Shown here: piece by piece, positions 41,800-50,887 of the stretch | Layout of the letters: each line of letters starts with the position of its first letter | Numbering within the stretch: position 1 is the stretch's first letter | Source of the DNA: Methylomonas sp. | GTDB taxonomy: Bacteria; Pseudomonadota; Gammaproteobacteria; Methylococcales; Methylomonadaceae | NCBI RefSeq assembly: GCF_023228165.1 | Contig: NZ_JALOBS010000020.1 | Location: forward strand, 38,958 to 102,957 | DNA length: 64,000 nt | Direction of reading: 5' to 3' | Program-made: the position numbers and the translations under genes | Notes under the pieces: generated by a model | Told to the model about the DNA's origin: nothing | Seen by the model: the letters and a program-made list of their open reading frames with translations, nothing else | Databases searched by the model: none

Positions 41800-42327
41800 A
41801 TGCAATACAAGATTTTCAATCTGCCAGAATTTATCGCTTTTATTCGCGAAAATCCGTCTCTCGCGCGGCAGTTATTCGAGAATATGAATGAATACTATAA
41901 GCAATTTTATCCGCGGATTCGCTTTTCCTTTGACATATTCGCAAAAGAAGCGCGAAAGTATTGGGATAAAATGTTGTTCGTATTCGCTCTTGATTCGGAA
42001 AATGCGCACACATTTGCGGGCTTCTTGACGGCAAACGCATTTAGCAAAGAAGAAAGCGGAATCGTTTATTTAGCGCATGTAATTGTCGAAAAATCACAGC
42101 GCCAACGCGGTATTGGCGCGGAATTGGTTCGCGCATTCGCGCAATGGGTCGCCGAGAATCGGTTTTTCGATGAATCGATTTCGCGCTTTATCGTGGATAT
42201 CAATACTGCGAATCATGCATCTCTCGCGGCATTTAAGAAAATCGGCTTTGTTGAGGATGCCGAAACGCAAGCGCGCAGACAGGCTGAAGGAAAATTGAAT
42301 TACATACGCCTACAATTAACAATATAA
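41800..42327 (+). CDS. GNAT-family N-acetyltransferase
   Basis: 175 residues, the usual length. The acetyl-CoA loop is VEKSQRQRGIGAELVRAFA (Q/R-x-x-G-x-G/A, about 95-113), after strand IVYLAHVIV. The C-terminal NTANHASLAAFKKIGFVE is the standard GNAT end. The N-terminal 60 residues are helical. Substrate (protein, amine or other) not readable. Start set by the first ATG; a 1-nt gap to the next gene suggests co-transcription. Confidence 0.85.
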   Translation: MQYKIFNLPEFIAFIRENPSLARQLFENMNEYYKQFYPRIRFSFDIFAKEARKYWDKMLFVFALDSENAHTFAGFLTANAFSKEESGIVYLAHVIVEKSQRQRGIGAELVRAFAQWVAENRFFDESISRFIVDINTANHASLAAFKKIGFVEDAETQARRQAEGKLNYIRLQLTI

Positions 42328-42328
42328 A

Positions 42329-42580
42329 ATGGCGACGAAAAAATATCATCACTCGGGGCGCGTCGGGAAAATCTCTATTGATGAGACTTTATCGCCTTGG
42401 ACATACATAACTGTGAAATTAACTCAATATTACGAAGAAAAAAATCGGGGATTTATTTTCGATTGGTCGAACCCGCAAATTATTCGTATTGAAGAGCAGT
42501 TCGTATTTATTGGCAAAATTCCAGTGATTAACTGCGAAACTGGGGATATTTTCGAAATTGCATTTCGCATTACGCGATGA
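42329..42580 (+). CDS. Small beta-rich unknown protein
   Basis: 83 residues directly after the acetyltransferase gene. Starts AATATAAAATGG. Mostly strands (GKISIDETLSPWTYITVKL, FVFIGKIPVIN), no cysteine pairs beyond one. No family recognised. Confidence 0.6.
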   Translation: MATKKYHHSGRVGKISIDETLSPWTYITVKLTQYYEEKNRGFIFDWSNPQIIRIEEQFVFIGKIPVINCETGDIFEIAFRITR

Positions 42581-42583
42581 AAT

Positions 42584-43096
42584 TCATTTTTTTTGATGAC
42601 TCAACATGGCGAAATGTTCTGTGACATTCATTCCTTGTGGGCAAAGAGTTTTCCAGCGCGAACCGAATCCTTCCGCGAGTTGCATTGCGATATCAGTGTT
42701 TCCAGCGCATTGCGCTTCAATCATCGCGCCGAGCCAATCCGTTGCTCCGTTGTTAATCAATAACACGACAATATTGCGATAGCCACCGCGTGCCGCTAAT
42801 TTGAGTCCCGCATTGAAATCGATGCCAGAACGGTCTTCGAATTGGCAAATAATTGGCAGTAAGCCATCTGGATCACCATTTTCGCAAAGGAATAGAAATT
42901 TAGCGGCGATTTGCTGGCATTTTAATTCGATGCGGCGTTTGCGCTGAATGTTTGCATCAAATTGATTTTGAATAATAAGAATCTGTTTCTCAATTTCGTC
43001 GCTTGCATCGGATGTTTGAATATTTGGCTGTTCTGAATTTAATCTCTCTTCGTACTCTCTTATCTGGCGCGAAAGCGACGTTGGTTTGGTTAACAT
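42584..43096 (-). CDS. Ankyrin-like protein
   Basis: 170 residues. After a coiled N-terminal half, at least two ankyrin-type units are readable: FNAGLKLAARGGYRNIVVLLIN-NGATDW and LGAMIEAQCAGNTDIAMQLAE. Probably a host-interaction protein. It has its own T-run/GAAAT motif in the divergent promoter at 43167. Confidence 0.7.
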   Translation of the reverse strand: MLTKPTSLSRQIREYEERLNSEQPNIQTSDASDEIEKQILIIQNQFDANIQRKRRIELKCQQIAAKFLFLCENGDPDGLLPIICQFEDRSGIDFNAGLKLAARGGYRNIVVLLINNGATDWLGAMIEAQCAGNTDIAMQLAEGFGSRWKTLCPQGMNVTEHFAMLSHQKK

Positions 43097-43166
43097 TAAA
43101 CTTCGATATAGGGGTGAATATTATCGCGCATGGCTCGCCCGATTCCCCTTATACTCTTACGGCTGG

Positions 43167-43234
43167 TATTTCAAAAGAGAAAAGTCGCGAATTCGTGCCT
43201 TTGGCGAATGACGCCGATTCTCTCTTTTGAAATA
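43167..43234. promoter_or_regulatory. Divergent pair of T-run/GAAAT motifs as an inverted repeat
   Basis: TATTTCAAAAGAGA (43167-43180) and TCTCTTTTGAAATA (43221-43234) are perfect 14-bp inverted arms 40 bp apart. One points to the ankyrin-like gene (about 71 nt), the other to the P-loop kinase gene (about 48 nt). Confidence 0.6.
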
Positions 43235-43281
43235 ATGTGACTCTCTTTATAGTTCGGCATCTTTTGCGTAGAATCACGCCG

Positions 43282-44133
43282 ATGGTTGAGTCTTTCTTTA
43301 GAAAATACGAATTGCCAGTGTTTATCGGCTTTAGCGGTAAAGCTGGAAGCGGAAAAGCTACGGCGGCGAAACATCTTTATGAGTTCCTCACGCAGCACGC
43401 GCCAAATATCACATGGTATTCAGTATCATTTGACGATAGTTTACGCGCAGTATGCGGGACTTTATGCCGCCACAGTTCCCGCTGCGCGGTCGAGACTTCG
43501 TCGAGTTCTAAATATTTCGAAGAAAACGATGCGCAATTCGACGTTTCTACGCTGGATTTGAGTCTATTAAATCGCATATTCGCGAAATACGCGCATATTC
43601 CGGAGTTGATTGGCTATTTGGCGCAATTAGCGCCGACAATCAGTGCTGCCACGAGAGGGCATTTTATGCAACTTATAAAAACTGCAACACAGCAATTCCT
43701 CGACCAATATGTGTGGATTAAATGTGCGCATGTGTTTGTATCATTCAAAGTGCGTGAAAATCAAGGAAGATGTGGATTTATTTTTAGTGACGTACTGCAA
43801 AGAAGCGAAATAGAATATATATCAAATTGCGGTTTTCCATTTTGGGATGCCGATTTATTCGCCCCGAAATCCGAAATTGATGCAGCGGAACGCGGACTTC
43901 GCGCGGTAGACGATTTTAATAGTGCCGGCGGATATCTTATCAAAATCCAGCGAGGGGTTGTTTCTTCGCAAGATGATGCCTGGCTCGAAAGAAATTCAGA
44001 TGCGAGTATTCTTTGGAATAATATTATCGCAAATGATGGAAAGATAGCGGATTTATATGCGGCAATCGACCATTGCGCCATCAATATCATAGAGCGCGAG
44101 AAATTGGATGAATTTCGCGCATTCACGCAGTGA
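43282..44133 (+). CDS. P-loop kinase, deoxynucleotide monophosphate kinase-like
   Basis: 283 residues from the ATG at 43282 (a GTG further upstream lies within the promoter). Walker A FSGKAGSGKATAAKHL (about 18-33), with the GK(A/S/D)T variant typical of dNMP kinases, followed by YSVSFDDSLRAVCG, a likely nucleotide-binding segment. The C-terminal part has FIFSDVLQRSEIEYISNCG and DADLFAPK, alike to the family's substrate and sugar-contact region. It would supply dNDPs for viral DNA synthesis in the cytoplasm. A different P-loop kinase activity is not excluded. Confidence 0.7.
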   Translation: MVESFFRKYELPVFIGFSGKAGSGKATAAKHLYEFLTQHAPNITWYSVSFDDSLRAVCGTLCRHSSRCAVETSSSSKYFEENDAQFDVSTLDLSLLNRIFAKYAHIPELIGYLAQLAPTISAATRGHFMQLIKTATQQFLDQYVWIKCAHVFVSFKVRENQGRCGFIFSDVLQRSEIEYISNCGFPFWDADLFAPKSEIDAAERGLRAVDDFNSAGGYLIKIQRGVVSSQDDAWLERNSDASILWNNIIANDGKIADLYAAIDHCAINIIEREKLDEFRAFTQ

Positions 44134-44184
44134 GCGAATCGCTTCGCTGGCGCAAAAAAAGAAGAGGAATTGCAATATATTGCA

Positions 44185-45000
44185 TTACGGTGCCGGCAAG
44201 GGCAAATCAGCATGCATAATGCGAAAATCAGCAGACCAACTTGTTGCGGCTTCTGCTCCATTATTTTTTGCGAAAATGCGAAATACGCCGAGAGCATCAA
44301 CGCGCGCTTCAAGAAGAGTATCAGTGACAACTCCAACAGTAGAAAGCACTGATGCGGATAATGTGCTCGGCGTAACGACAATCCGCGAATCATAGCGATA
44401 AGTTGCTGATATTCTGCCACTCGTTGTAGAATCCTTCGCGAAAGCTACAGTCGCATCTACGAAGAAAATGACTATAACTCCAATCGCTGGCGTTATTTCG
44501 AGAATTTCTATTTCTGCTTGCGCGATTGAAGTGCCGGCGAATGTACTCTGCACGACATTTTCAGAAGCGCCGAATGAAAGTAATCCGAGTTTTCGTATAT
44601 CACTGCCAGTAAAGTCAAGGTCGCCATGAATCACAATAGGGATTGCTGGGTCAAATGATTCAATTAGATTTGTCCTAATGCCGCCAGGAACAATTTGCAG
44701 CGATTGAATATTTCCTGCGTAAAATGTATAAATGCCAGGAGCAGTCCATTTTAATCCACTTGTGGGGTCGCTACGAAAACCAAGAGCATAAAGAGTTCCA
44801 TTCGGGAGCGTTTGAGGCAAAAGCGCTTCATCCGCGAAACGCACGACTTCTTTTATCTCATTTCGAATAGTAAGAGTGTCTGTTGTTGAGGAGTTTGTCA
44901 AAATGGATTCCACTATAATGCCGCTAACATACGGCTGCCCATTTTGATCGCGACTTATTACGAGAATTGGATTTATAAGCCCGGATGGTAGAGTCGACAT
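44185..45000 (-). CDS. Beta-rich probable virion protein
   Basis: 271 residues from the ATG at 45000; the frame opens 19 codons earlier but ATATATAG lies there. Rich in Thr/Ser/Val/Ile strands throughout, no TM, similar in style to the proteins at 17998 and 19485, without clear homology to them. The TATA-like box suggests late expression. Not named. Confidence 0.65.
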   Translation of the reverse strand: MSTLPSGLINPILVISRDQNGQPYVSGIIVESILTNSSTTDTLTIRNEIKEVVRFADEALLPQTLPNGTLYALGFRSDPTSGLKWTAPGIYTFYAGNIQSLQIVPGGIRTNLIESFDPAIPIVIHGDLDFTGSDIRKLGLLSFGASENVVQSTFAGTSIAQAEIEILEITPAIGVIVIFFVDATVAFAKDSTTSGRISATYRYDSRIVVTPSTLSASVLSTVGVVTDTLLEARVDALGVFRIFAKNNGAEAATSWSADFRIMHADLPLPAP

Positions 45001-45047
45001 CAAAAAATAGAAGTCTATATATTTATTCTGCGCGGGTGTTGTATTGA

Positions 45048-46244
45048 TTAAATACACGGCTGATAATGAAAATCATATTCTTTTGGTGCACTTTCGCATA
45101 TCTGCCGCAGACAATGATCATTCTTCGCCGTAGTTGTCGCATCTTGATGATGAATGTAATCTAAAATGCGATACGCGCTGGAATGCGGCGAAAAACGCAT
45201 TTCGATGATTGCGCCGATGAAAAACGGATAATATGGGCGATTTCGGCGAGTTGCATATAATTTATCATATAGACTCATTATCACAATGAAATCCGCCGTT
45301 ATTGTCTCAATTTCGCCCATAGATAGAATTGGCGGGGCTTGTCCGCCTAATTTCTTCGTAATCCATGGCGCGTGGTCATTATAATGCGTGAGTTTGAGAA
45401 GTTTCAAATATCTGCGCACTGCTTCACAAGAAAGATAGATGCGATTATCGTATTCACTCGCGACAAGAGCGTCAATACGCCGGATATCGGCAATCGGGCA
45501 ATCAAAGCGTTCTGTGGCTTGCAGATGGTCCAGCCAGAATTTCAGATGGCGCAAATATATGAAATTACGCCCACTGCTCATTTTCGGCGTTTCCATTTGG
45601 GCGAGCTGTTCTTCTTTGAAAATTGTCCCAACAATGCGAGTGATGCGATGGCAATTAAGGCAAACAGCTTCGCTCGTATCTGGCATAACTTGAAGTGCAG
45701 AACCGCAATTGATACAAATGGTCGGATTATCGCGGATTACCATTTGCGGAGAATGTTTCACCTTTGTAAGACTTTCTAATCTATCTGTGATGCCGCGAAT
45801 GAAGTGGTCTATATTGCCAGGAAGAAGTTGCTTTTGCGCGATGAGTTTGTTTGCTATTTTTAGGACTTCTTCTGCGATATTCGTGCATTCGAAGGAAAGC
45901 GCGTCAAAGTTGAGGCGAGACATGTAGTTCGTGTATGATACAACAAAATCGCGCGAACTGGCACAAGATTCGCTGAATTTGTTTTCCTGCAGCGATTCGT
46001 TCGTTTCCATTTCCATGATTTCGAGTTGTGCGAACTGATATTCATTGCGAAGTTGCTGCGTATGTTCAAGAAGAGCGGAAATTCTCGGAGATAGAATCAA
46101 AGAATAAATAATATCTATCTCGCTGATGCGCAAAAGTTCTTTCCACAGCATATCTACGAGCGATGCCAGCGCGATAATGAGGAGAATTCGCTCGCTGACA
46201 TATTTATCACATACTGATATACTCGAAGCATTAAGTGTTCCCAT
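45048..46244 (-). CDS. VLTF3-like late transcription factor
   Basis: 398 residues from ATG at 46244; the longer frame to 46373 overlaps the divergent gene's start. Zinc ribbon C177-X2-C180-X14-C195-X2-C198 (CINCG...CLNCH) followed by the signature stretch NFIYLRHLKFWLDHLQA and DIRRIDALV. That order is the poxvirus VLTF3/A2L family (ASFV B175L and relatives), required for late or intermediate transcription in most nucleocytoviruses. The ordered helical N-terminal part is longer than in poxviruses. Next to core virion genes, consistent with its role. Confidence 0.85.
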   Translation of the reverse strand: MGTLNASSISVCDKYVSERILLIIALASLVDMLWKELLRISEIDIIYSLILSPRISALLEHTQQLRNEYQFAQLEIMEMETNESLQENKFSESCASSRDFVVSYTNYMSRLNFDALSFECTNIAEEVLKIANKLIAQKQLLPGNIDHFIRGITDRLESLTKVKHSPQMVIRDNPTICINCGSALQVMPDTSEAVCLNCHRITRIVGTIFKEEQLAQMETPKMSSGRNFIYLRHLKFWLDHLQATERFDCPIADIRRIDALVASEYDNRIYLSCEAVRRYLKLLKLTHYNDHAPWITKKLGGQAPPILSMGEIETITADFIVIMSLYDKLYATRRNRPYYPFFIGAIIEMRFSPHSSAYRILDYIHHQDATTTAKNDHCLRQICESAPKEYDFHYQPCI

Positions 46245-46330
46245 TCGCGCGCGAGTATTCCTCTCGTATAATTTTTCGCCGAATCTATTTTTAAAGCTGA
46301 AGAAAGATTTAACTATAACTTCGAGGAAAA

Positions 46331-47929
46331 ATGGCGGCACCGCAGCAGAAATCAGTAGAAGAATTAACGGCAATGGCGCGCGAAATCATTGCGCAGCCGA
46401 GCAAAATCCAAGAAATGAGTGCCGAAGATATTTCAGCAGTGAGAAAAAAGCTTATCAATCCGTACACAATTCCGATTGTGCAAGAAAAATTCGGCGTGAT
46501 GAGCATCACTAACATGAAAGAAAGTTACATGCGGCGATTGTTGATGACGGCACTGATTGGCTATCTTTATCGTGTTGCTGATGAATATGTTCCTGTTTCT
46601 ATTAGTGAGATGGAAACTGATATGAACGCACGCATCAATAAATGCGACGACCCAGAAATAAAGCGGCAACTCACCGAAGAGCGTGACAAGAAGATTCCGC
46701 TGTTGTCCAATGGGGCGAAGCAAATCGTAAAGGGATTCTTAGATAATTATTTCAACTTTAATCCTGATATTCATGTTCGCGCGGCAACTGGCTCAAGCGC
46801 GCCAAAAGACGATACAAATGAAAAGATTCGCGAGCGAATGACTGTCGCGGCGGCGCAATTGCCAGATGATTCATCAGCTGGGAAAGATTCGGCTGATAAG
46901 CCGAAGCCAATCGCGCAATCGCCCGAAACTGCGGCGAAAATCGCTGATGCGGTGCGCGTGCACGATAGTGCAGAAATTGTTTCGAAGGCGAAATGCGTTT
47001 ATCAGGCAGCAAGTGGAATGAGTGCGTGGATGCGCTCACAAATAGTGGCAGGCGTTGATATTCCTTGCGCGAAAAACACATTGCCGGAGATAACGCGGAT
47101 TGTTGATTCTCTTTCTTGGTGTTTGCCTCAAATAGAAGATGATTTAACTGCGGCAAATGAGGTACATCCGCCAGTAGAAGCGTTCTATAATTACGACCGC
47201 TATCTGACAAATCATTACGAACAATTGCGCGCCGCAACATCCGCACTTTACACTGACGCGCCGGATATTGAATTTATTGTGAATTTCTACGATGCGTTCA
47301 AGTCCGATAAAGAAGCGAGAGAATTTATCATTCGCCATGATGCGGAATTCACATCCGATGCGTTTATTATTCCGAGTGGAAAAGTCGTTCTTCTTGGACC
47401 ATTTAAGCAAAATCGCGAACGATTGGATTTCTACAACAAGAATACAGAAGTGCTAAAGCGGTTGGTGACGCAAATCGAAAAAGACCACCGCGTTGGCGAA
47501 GAATTGATGAAGAAAAGTGTCAAAAAAGCAGTTCGCAAGAATATTCGCGAAGAAGGACTTTCGCCAAAGGAATTGGATGAATATCGTAAGGCGATGAAGG
47601 ATGTGCAGGCACTCGGGGCAAAATCAATACTAACGCGCGAAGAAAAAGAGCAACTTTACGCTGCAACGCGCGTGAAAGAGCAATTCGAAGTGCCGGAAGA
47701 CGCCATTGCAGTGGATGTGTATCAGAGCGCTGTCGGAAAAGAAGGGCATCCATGTTTGGAGCGCTCGCAATTCTTCACTGAAGCAGATAAGCCTGGAGAA
47801 ACACCGGCTGCAGTTTCTGCGCCTGCGCATTGCGCTGCAATCGTTGAGGCAATGAGTGAAGCGCGGCAAATCGCCGCAGAGCACGCCGAAAGCGCAAGTG
47901 CTTCATACGAACAAATTGCTAAAAAATAA
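46331..47929 (+). CDS. Large helical protein, probable core virion protein
   Basis: 532 residues. The segment NPYTIPIVQEKF...SITNMKESYMRRLLMTALIG YLYR-VADEY (about 38-80) looks like a conserved core protein of large DNA viruses, but I cannot name it. The middle has a low-complexity Ser/Asp stretch, the C-terminal half is charged helices with a basic patch (KKSVKKAVRKNIREEG). No TM. TTAACTATAACTT lies upstream. Function unknown. Confidence 0.65.
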   Translation: MAAPQQKSVEELTAMAREIIAQPSKIQEMSAEDISAVRKKLINPYTIPIVQEKFGVMSITNMKESYMRRLLMTALIGYLYRVADEYVPVSISEMETDMNARINKCDDPEIKRQLTEERDKKIPLLSNGAKQIVKGFLDNYFNFNPDIHVRAATGSSAPKDDTNEKIRERMTVAAAQLPDDSSAGKDSADKPKPIAQSPETAAKIADAVRVHDSAEIVSKAKCVYQAASGMSAWMRSQIVAGVDIPCAKNTLPEITRIVDSLSWCLPQIEDDLTAANEVHPPVEAFYNYDRYLTNHYEQLRAATSALYTDAPDIEFIVNFYDAFKSDKEAREFIIRHDAEFTSDAFIIPSGKVVLLGPFKQNRERLDFYNKNTEVLKRLVTQIEKDHRVGEELMKKSVKKAVRKNIREEGLSPKELDEYRKAMKDVQALGAKSILTREEKEQLYAATRVKEQFEVPEDAIAVDVYQSAVGKEGHPCLERSQFFTEADKPGETPAAVSAPAHCAAIVEAMSEARQIAAEHAESASASYEQIAKK

Positions 47930-47953
47930 TTCTCTGCGAATTCGCGTGCAAAT

Positions 47954-49006
47954 TTATCTTTTGCGCTGCTGCAAATAGCGATAAATCGCGCCAGATGATT
48001 TTCGCTCATCGCCTTTTTTTTGGATTTGTTCTATCGCTTGGCGCACTTCGTTCGAAACAAAAGAAAATGGTTCATACGTATTCGCTTGCACAGTGAGAAC
48101 TCGCCCATCCAGCGTTATGAGGATTTTCTTATAACTGCCTTCTACGAAATTTATTTTGCAGAGGCGCAACACTTCTCGCGCGATTTCAGGCGAAACTGCA
48201 TTTGTTTCTTTGTCGACGAAACGCCGCGCAGTTGCATCATCAATGAAAATCTTCGCTCCGCCAGTGTTTAATCTTTGTTCGGATTCGATGCATTTATCGC
48301 TATGAAGCGCAAGAAGAACTGTTATCTTTTTTTGCCTTCCTTTGAAGAATAAATCGGAAACAACTTCGAGTTTGCGAAGATGCTGCAACTCAGTAGAGCA
48401 ATCATCAAAGACAATGATGATTCGCGGATTGAAATCGAGAAAATCCGCAACAATGCGTTCATCATTCGTCATTTGCTGTATTACTTCTTGCGGCAACATT
48501 CGCGCGCGAGAACGAATTACGTTTTTATATATTTTGATTTTCGCGTTATTCACATGTTCGCGCAATCGATCGGATGTTGCCGAATAACTTGTATCCTTCT
48601 TGTCTAATTTTCGAAGCGCGTTTTCCAATTGCACGTCGCATTCACGAATTGCTGCCAATTCTTGCGCCGTGATGCCGCATTTGCGCGCGAATCCATCAAG
48701 AATAGATAAATTATTAACTATCTGATAAATCTCCATCGATTCTGTTTGGCGCTTCCAAATGCTCTCGAGGGCTTCTCTTGAGAGTGTTTTGTGTATGAGA
48801 GCTGGCGGAAATAGAGAGCGCGAATAATTGCCATTATCGACGTCGGTTGGAGAAAATACAACGCCAGTGTAGATAAATGGTTGGAGTATTTTCAAGATAT
48901 GGACTATCATTGTTGTTTTGCCTTTGCCAGTTATACCGTAAATTGTGCTAAGTCTATCTAAAAAAAAGTCCTCAATCATCGGAGTTATCTGTTCATTCGC
49001 CGCCAT
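47954..49006 (-). CDS. A32-type DNA packaging ATPase
   Basis: 350 residues. Walker A YGITGKGKTTMIVHIL (G24-T32) and Walker B IIIVFDDCS (about 205-213), then a sensor-like FKGRQKKITVLLALHS, match the A32/FtsK-HerA-like ATPases that pump genomes into capsids. Core gene of nucleocytoviruses. The N-terminus carries 17 residues before the ATPase core, typical. The C-terminal ~100 residues (arginine-finger region and tail) end in basic YRYLQQRKR. TTATATAA lies about 30 nt upstream. Confidence 0.92.
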   Translation of the reverse strand: MAANEQITPMIEDFFLDRLSTIYGITGKGKTTMIVHILKILQPFIYTGVVFSPTDVDNGNYSRSLFPPALIHKTLSREALESIWKRQTESMEIYQIVNNLSILDGFARKCGITAQELAAIRECDVQLENALRKLDKKDTSYSATSDRLREHVNNAKIKIYKNVIRSRARMLPQEVIQQMTNDERIVADFLDFNPRIIIVFDDCSTELQHLRKLEVVSDLFFKGRQKKITVLLALHSDKCIESEQRLNTGGAKIFIDDATARRFVDKETNAVSPEIAREVLRLCKINFVEGSYKKILITLDGRVLTVQANTYEPFSFVSNEVRQAIEQIQKKGDERKSSGAIYRYLQQRKR

Positions 49007-49031
49007 TTTTATAATTTCAAGCGCGGAAAGT

Positions 49032-49451
49032 TTATATAACTAAATTCGGCGATTGGCGAATTTCTACCGGTACAATAATATCAGCGGGAGCAGTACTGCG
49101 CGAGGTCGCGTTTCCGCCAGTGAATAATTGAGACTCCATTGAACTCAGCGATGATGAGTCGGATTTCTTCATTTGATAGCGATGATACAAGAAGAAAATC
49201 GCAACACACGAAATGAATGAATAGATGAACGCGCGTAAACCCAATAATCGCGGCGAATAGCGCGAATCGCCGATAACCCACTCGCCGCCATTATTGCGTG
49301 AATCCTTGGGCTGAAGAGTGAAATATAAGATAGTAATTATAACTATTGTGATGAGTAGCGCAACATAAATCGGATTGTCGAATATTTTCGATGCGACATT
49401 GATGCGCGAAATTGTATCTATTGCGCCGCCGAAAAATGCAGGGATATTCAT
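49032..49451 (-). CDS. Membrane protein with two TM helices
   Basis: 139 residues: TM at about 28-46 (IYVALLITIVIITILYFTL) and 73-93 (LLGLRAFIYSFISCVAIFFL), with a polar loop and a Ser-rich tail. ATATATAA lies 3-10 nt before the ATG. Probable virion membrane protein. Confidence 0.7.
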   Translation of the reverse strand: MNIPAFFGGAIDTISRINVASKIFDNPIYVALLITIVIITILYFTLQPKDSRNNGGEWVIGDSRYSPRLLGLRAFIYSFISCVAIFFLYHRYQMKKSDSSSLSSMESQLFTGGNATSRSTAPADIIVPVEIRQSPNLVI

Positions 49452-49456
49452 TTTTT

Positions 49457-49463
49457 ATATATG
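49457..49463 (-). promoter_or_regulatory. TATA-like box near start
   Basis: TATATAT directly upstream of the ATG at 49451, representative of the late-type arrangement in this block. Confidence 0.5.
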
Positions 49464-49484
49464 TAAGGCACAGAGAAATGTTTT

Positions 49485-50801
49485 TTACTCTTCTGTATCA
49501 CTGCCGTCGCTACTCGATGAAGATTCATCATCTCGCGCGTTTTTATCGCTGATTTGCTGTGGCGATGACGGCGGTGGATTTTCTTCTTCTGCCGCAATAA
49601 TCGATGAATCTGCGGAGTCTTCTTCTTTTTGTTTAATTTCTGGTTGAGATTTGGCGGCACGACCACGGCGCCTTCTTTGCGGCGTTTTACTCTGCGGGAT
49701 GGCATCGTCGAGCGTTGGCGGAATATCGCTTATTGAAATATCCTTCGGCGTTTCGGAAATTTCTTCTTTGGAAACACTGCCGCGGGGAATTTCTGGTTCG
49801 AGAGGAGAATGCGATTCTTCGATTTGCGCGGAATCTTCTTTTTGTGGAGGATTGACGTTTTCTGGCGGCGCGGCGGCATTTGTGCGCTTTTGGCGAGATT
49901 TCGTTTCACTATCGTGGCGATTTGCCGATTTTTCGGCGGATTGTATTTTTTCTTCTGCAGTTGCGATTTTCAATTGCAATGCATCGCGTTCGCCGCGAAG
50001 CGCCTCAATTTCGCGGCGATTATCCTCAATCGCGCGTTTGAGTGCTTTATTCTCTTGTTCGATTTTCTCAGTGCGGCGCATGGAGTCATCTAAATCCTGT
50101 TGCGTGCGAATCAAAGGACGAACGGCGTCAAATTGTCGCAGAAGTGTTTCGTATTTAACTTCTGTTGCAGTTTTTGACTTAAGAACAGCGACTAATTCGC
50201 TTCTGAGTTTCTCGAACATTTCCACAGGAATGACGCGATTCTCTTGGAGTTTTGGCGGTAAGTTTTGTTTTACAAAATCAGAATAGACTTTCGAGCGATA
50301 TATCTGGAGATGTTCGACTCCTTTTTGCGTCAGAAAGTCTATATTCGCGGCGTTTTTATGGTCGTCGATGATTGACTCGAGAATGCTTTTCGTATCGATA
50401 ATAAGTTTACCAAGAAATAATGCGGTGCTGGTGAACATACTGCAAAAAAGTTTATCTTTGTGCGCAGTTGTCAAACTCTCATGATATTCTGCCGGCACGA
50501 AATACACGATAGTGCTATGTATGACATCCGAAAGTGAAACGGATTCAAAGCGCAACTTTTCGTGATAGAACGAAAGAAAATTCTTCGCAATAGAGTTGTA
50601 ATTCTTAATATCTGCGATTCCGCGCATATAACACCCGATAAGAGTCGTATATGAGTCAGTTAATGAATCGTATTTCCCTTCTTCGACTCTTCTCTTTGCG
50701 CTAAGATAAATATCATTATAGTAATTATCGGCGAAATATGCGGCGATAATGCGCAAACGAAGATTCAAATTGTATGATTGCGGATTTGGAGGCGCTGACA
50801 T
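49485..50801 (-). CDS. Coiled-coil probable virion/core protein
   Basis: 438 residues from the ATG at 50801; the frame opens earlier without support. Ordered helical domain 1-245 (LRLRIIAAYFADNYYNDIYL..., FTSTALFLGKLIIDTKS). A coiled coil follows at about 245-300 (DSMRRTEKIEQENKALKRAI, EIEALRGERDALQLKIATAE), then an acidic/Pro tail ending DESSSSSDGSDTEE. TTATAAAAATG at the start. Unrecognised by name. Confidence 0.7.
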   Translation of the reverse strand: MSAPPNPQSYNLNLRLRIIAAYFADNYYNDIYLSAKRRVEEGKYDSLTDSYTTLIGCYMRGIADIKNYNSIAKNFLSFYHEKLRFESVSLSDVIHSTIVYFVPAEYHESLTTAHKDKLFCSMFTSTALFLGKLIIDTKSILESIIDDHKNAANIDFLTQKGVEHLQIYRSKVYSDFVKQNLPPKLQENRVIPVEMFEKLRSELVAVLKSKTATEVKYETLLRQFDAVRPLIRTQQDLDDSMRRTEKIEQENKALKRAIEDNRREIEALRGERDALQLKIATAEEKIQSAEKSANRHDSETKSRQKRTNAAAPPENVNPPQKEDSAQIEESHSPLEPEIPRGSVSKEEISETPKDISISDIPPTLDDAIPQSKTPQRRRRGRAAKSQPEIKQKEEDSADSSIIAAEEENPPPSSPQQISDKNARDDESSSSSDGSDTEE

Positions 50802-50887
50802 TTTTATAATAAACGGATTTCGTCGCTTAAAAATGTCCGCTGTTTGGATGTGGATGCGCAAAAAAAGAATTGCTGATTCGCGCGCGA

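Noticed and set aside
45048..46373. Longer VLTF3 frame starting at 46373
   Set aside because: It would overlap the start of the divergent gene at 46331 and add a hydrophobic stretch unlike VLTF3; the ATG at 46244 is preferred.
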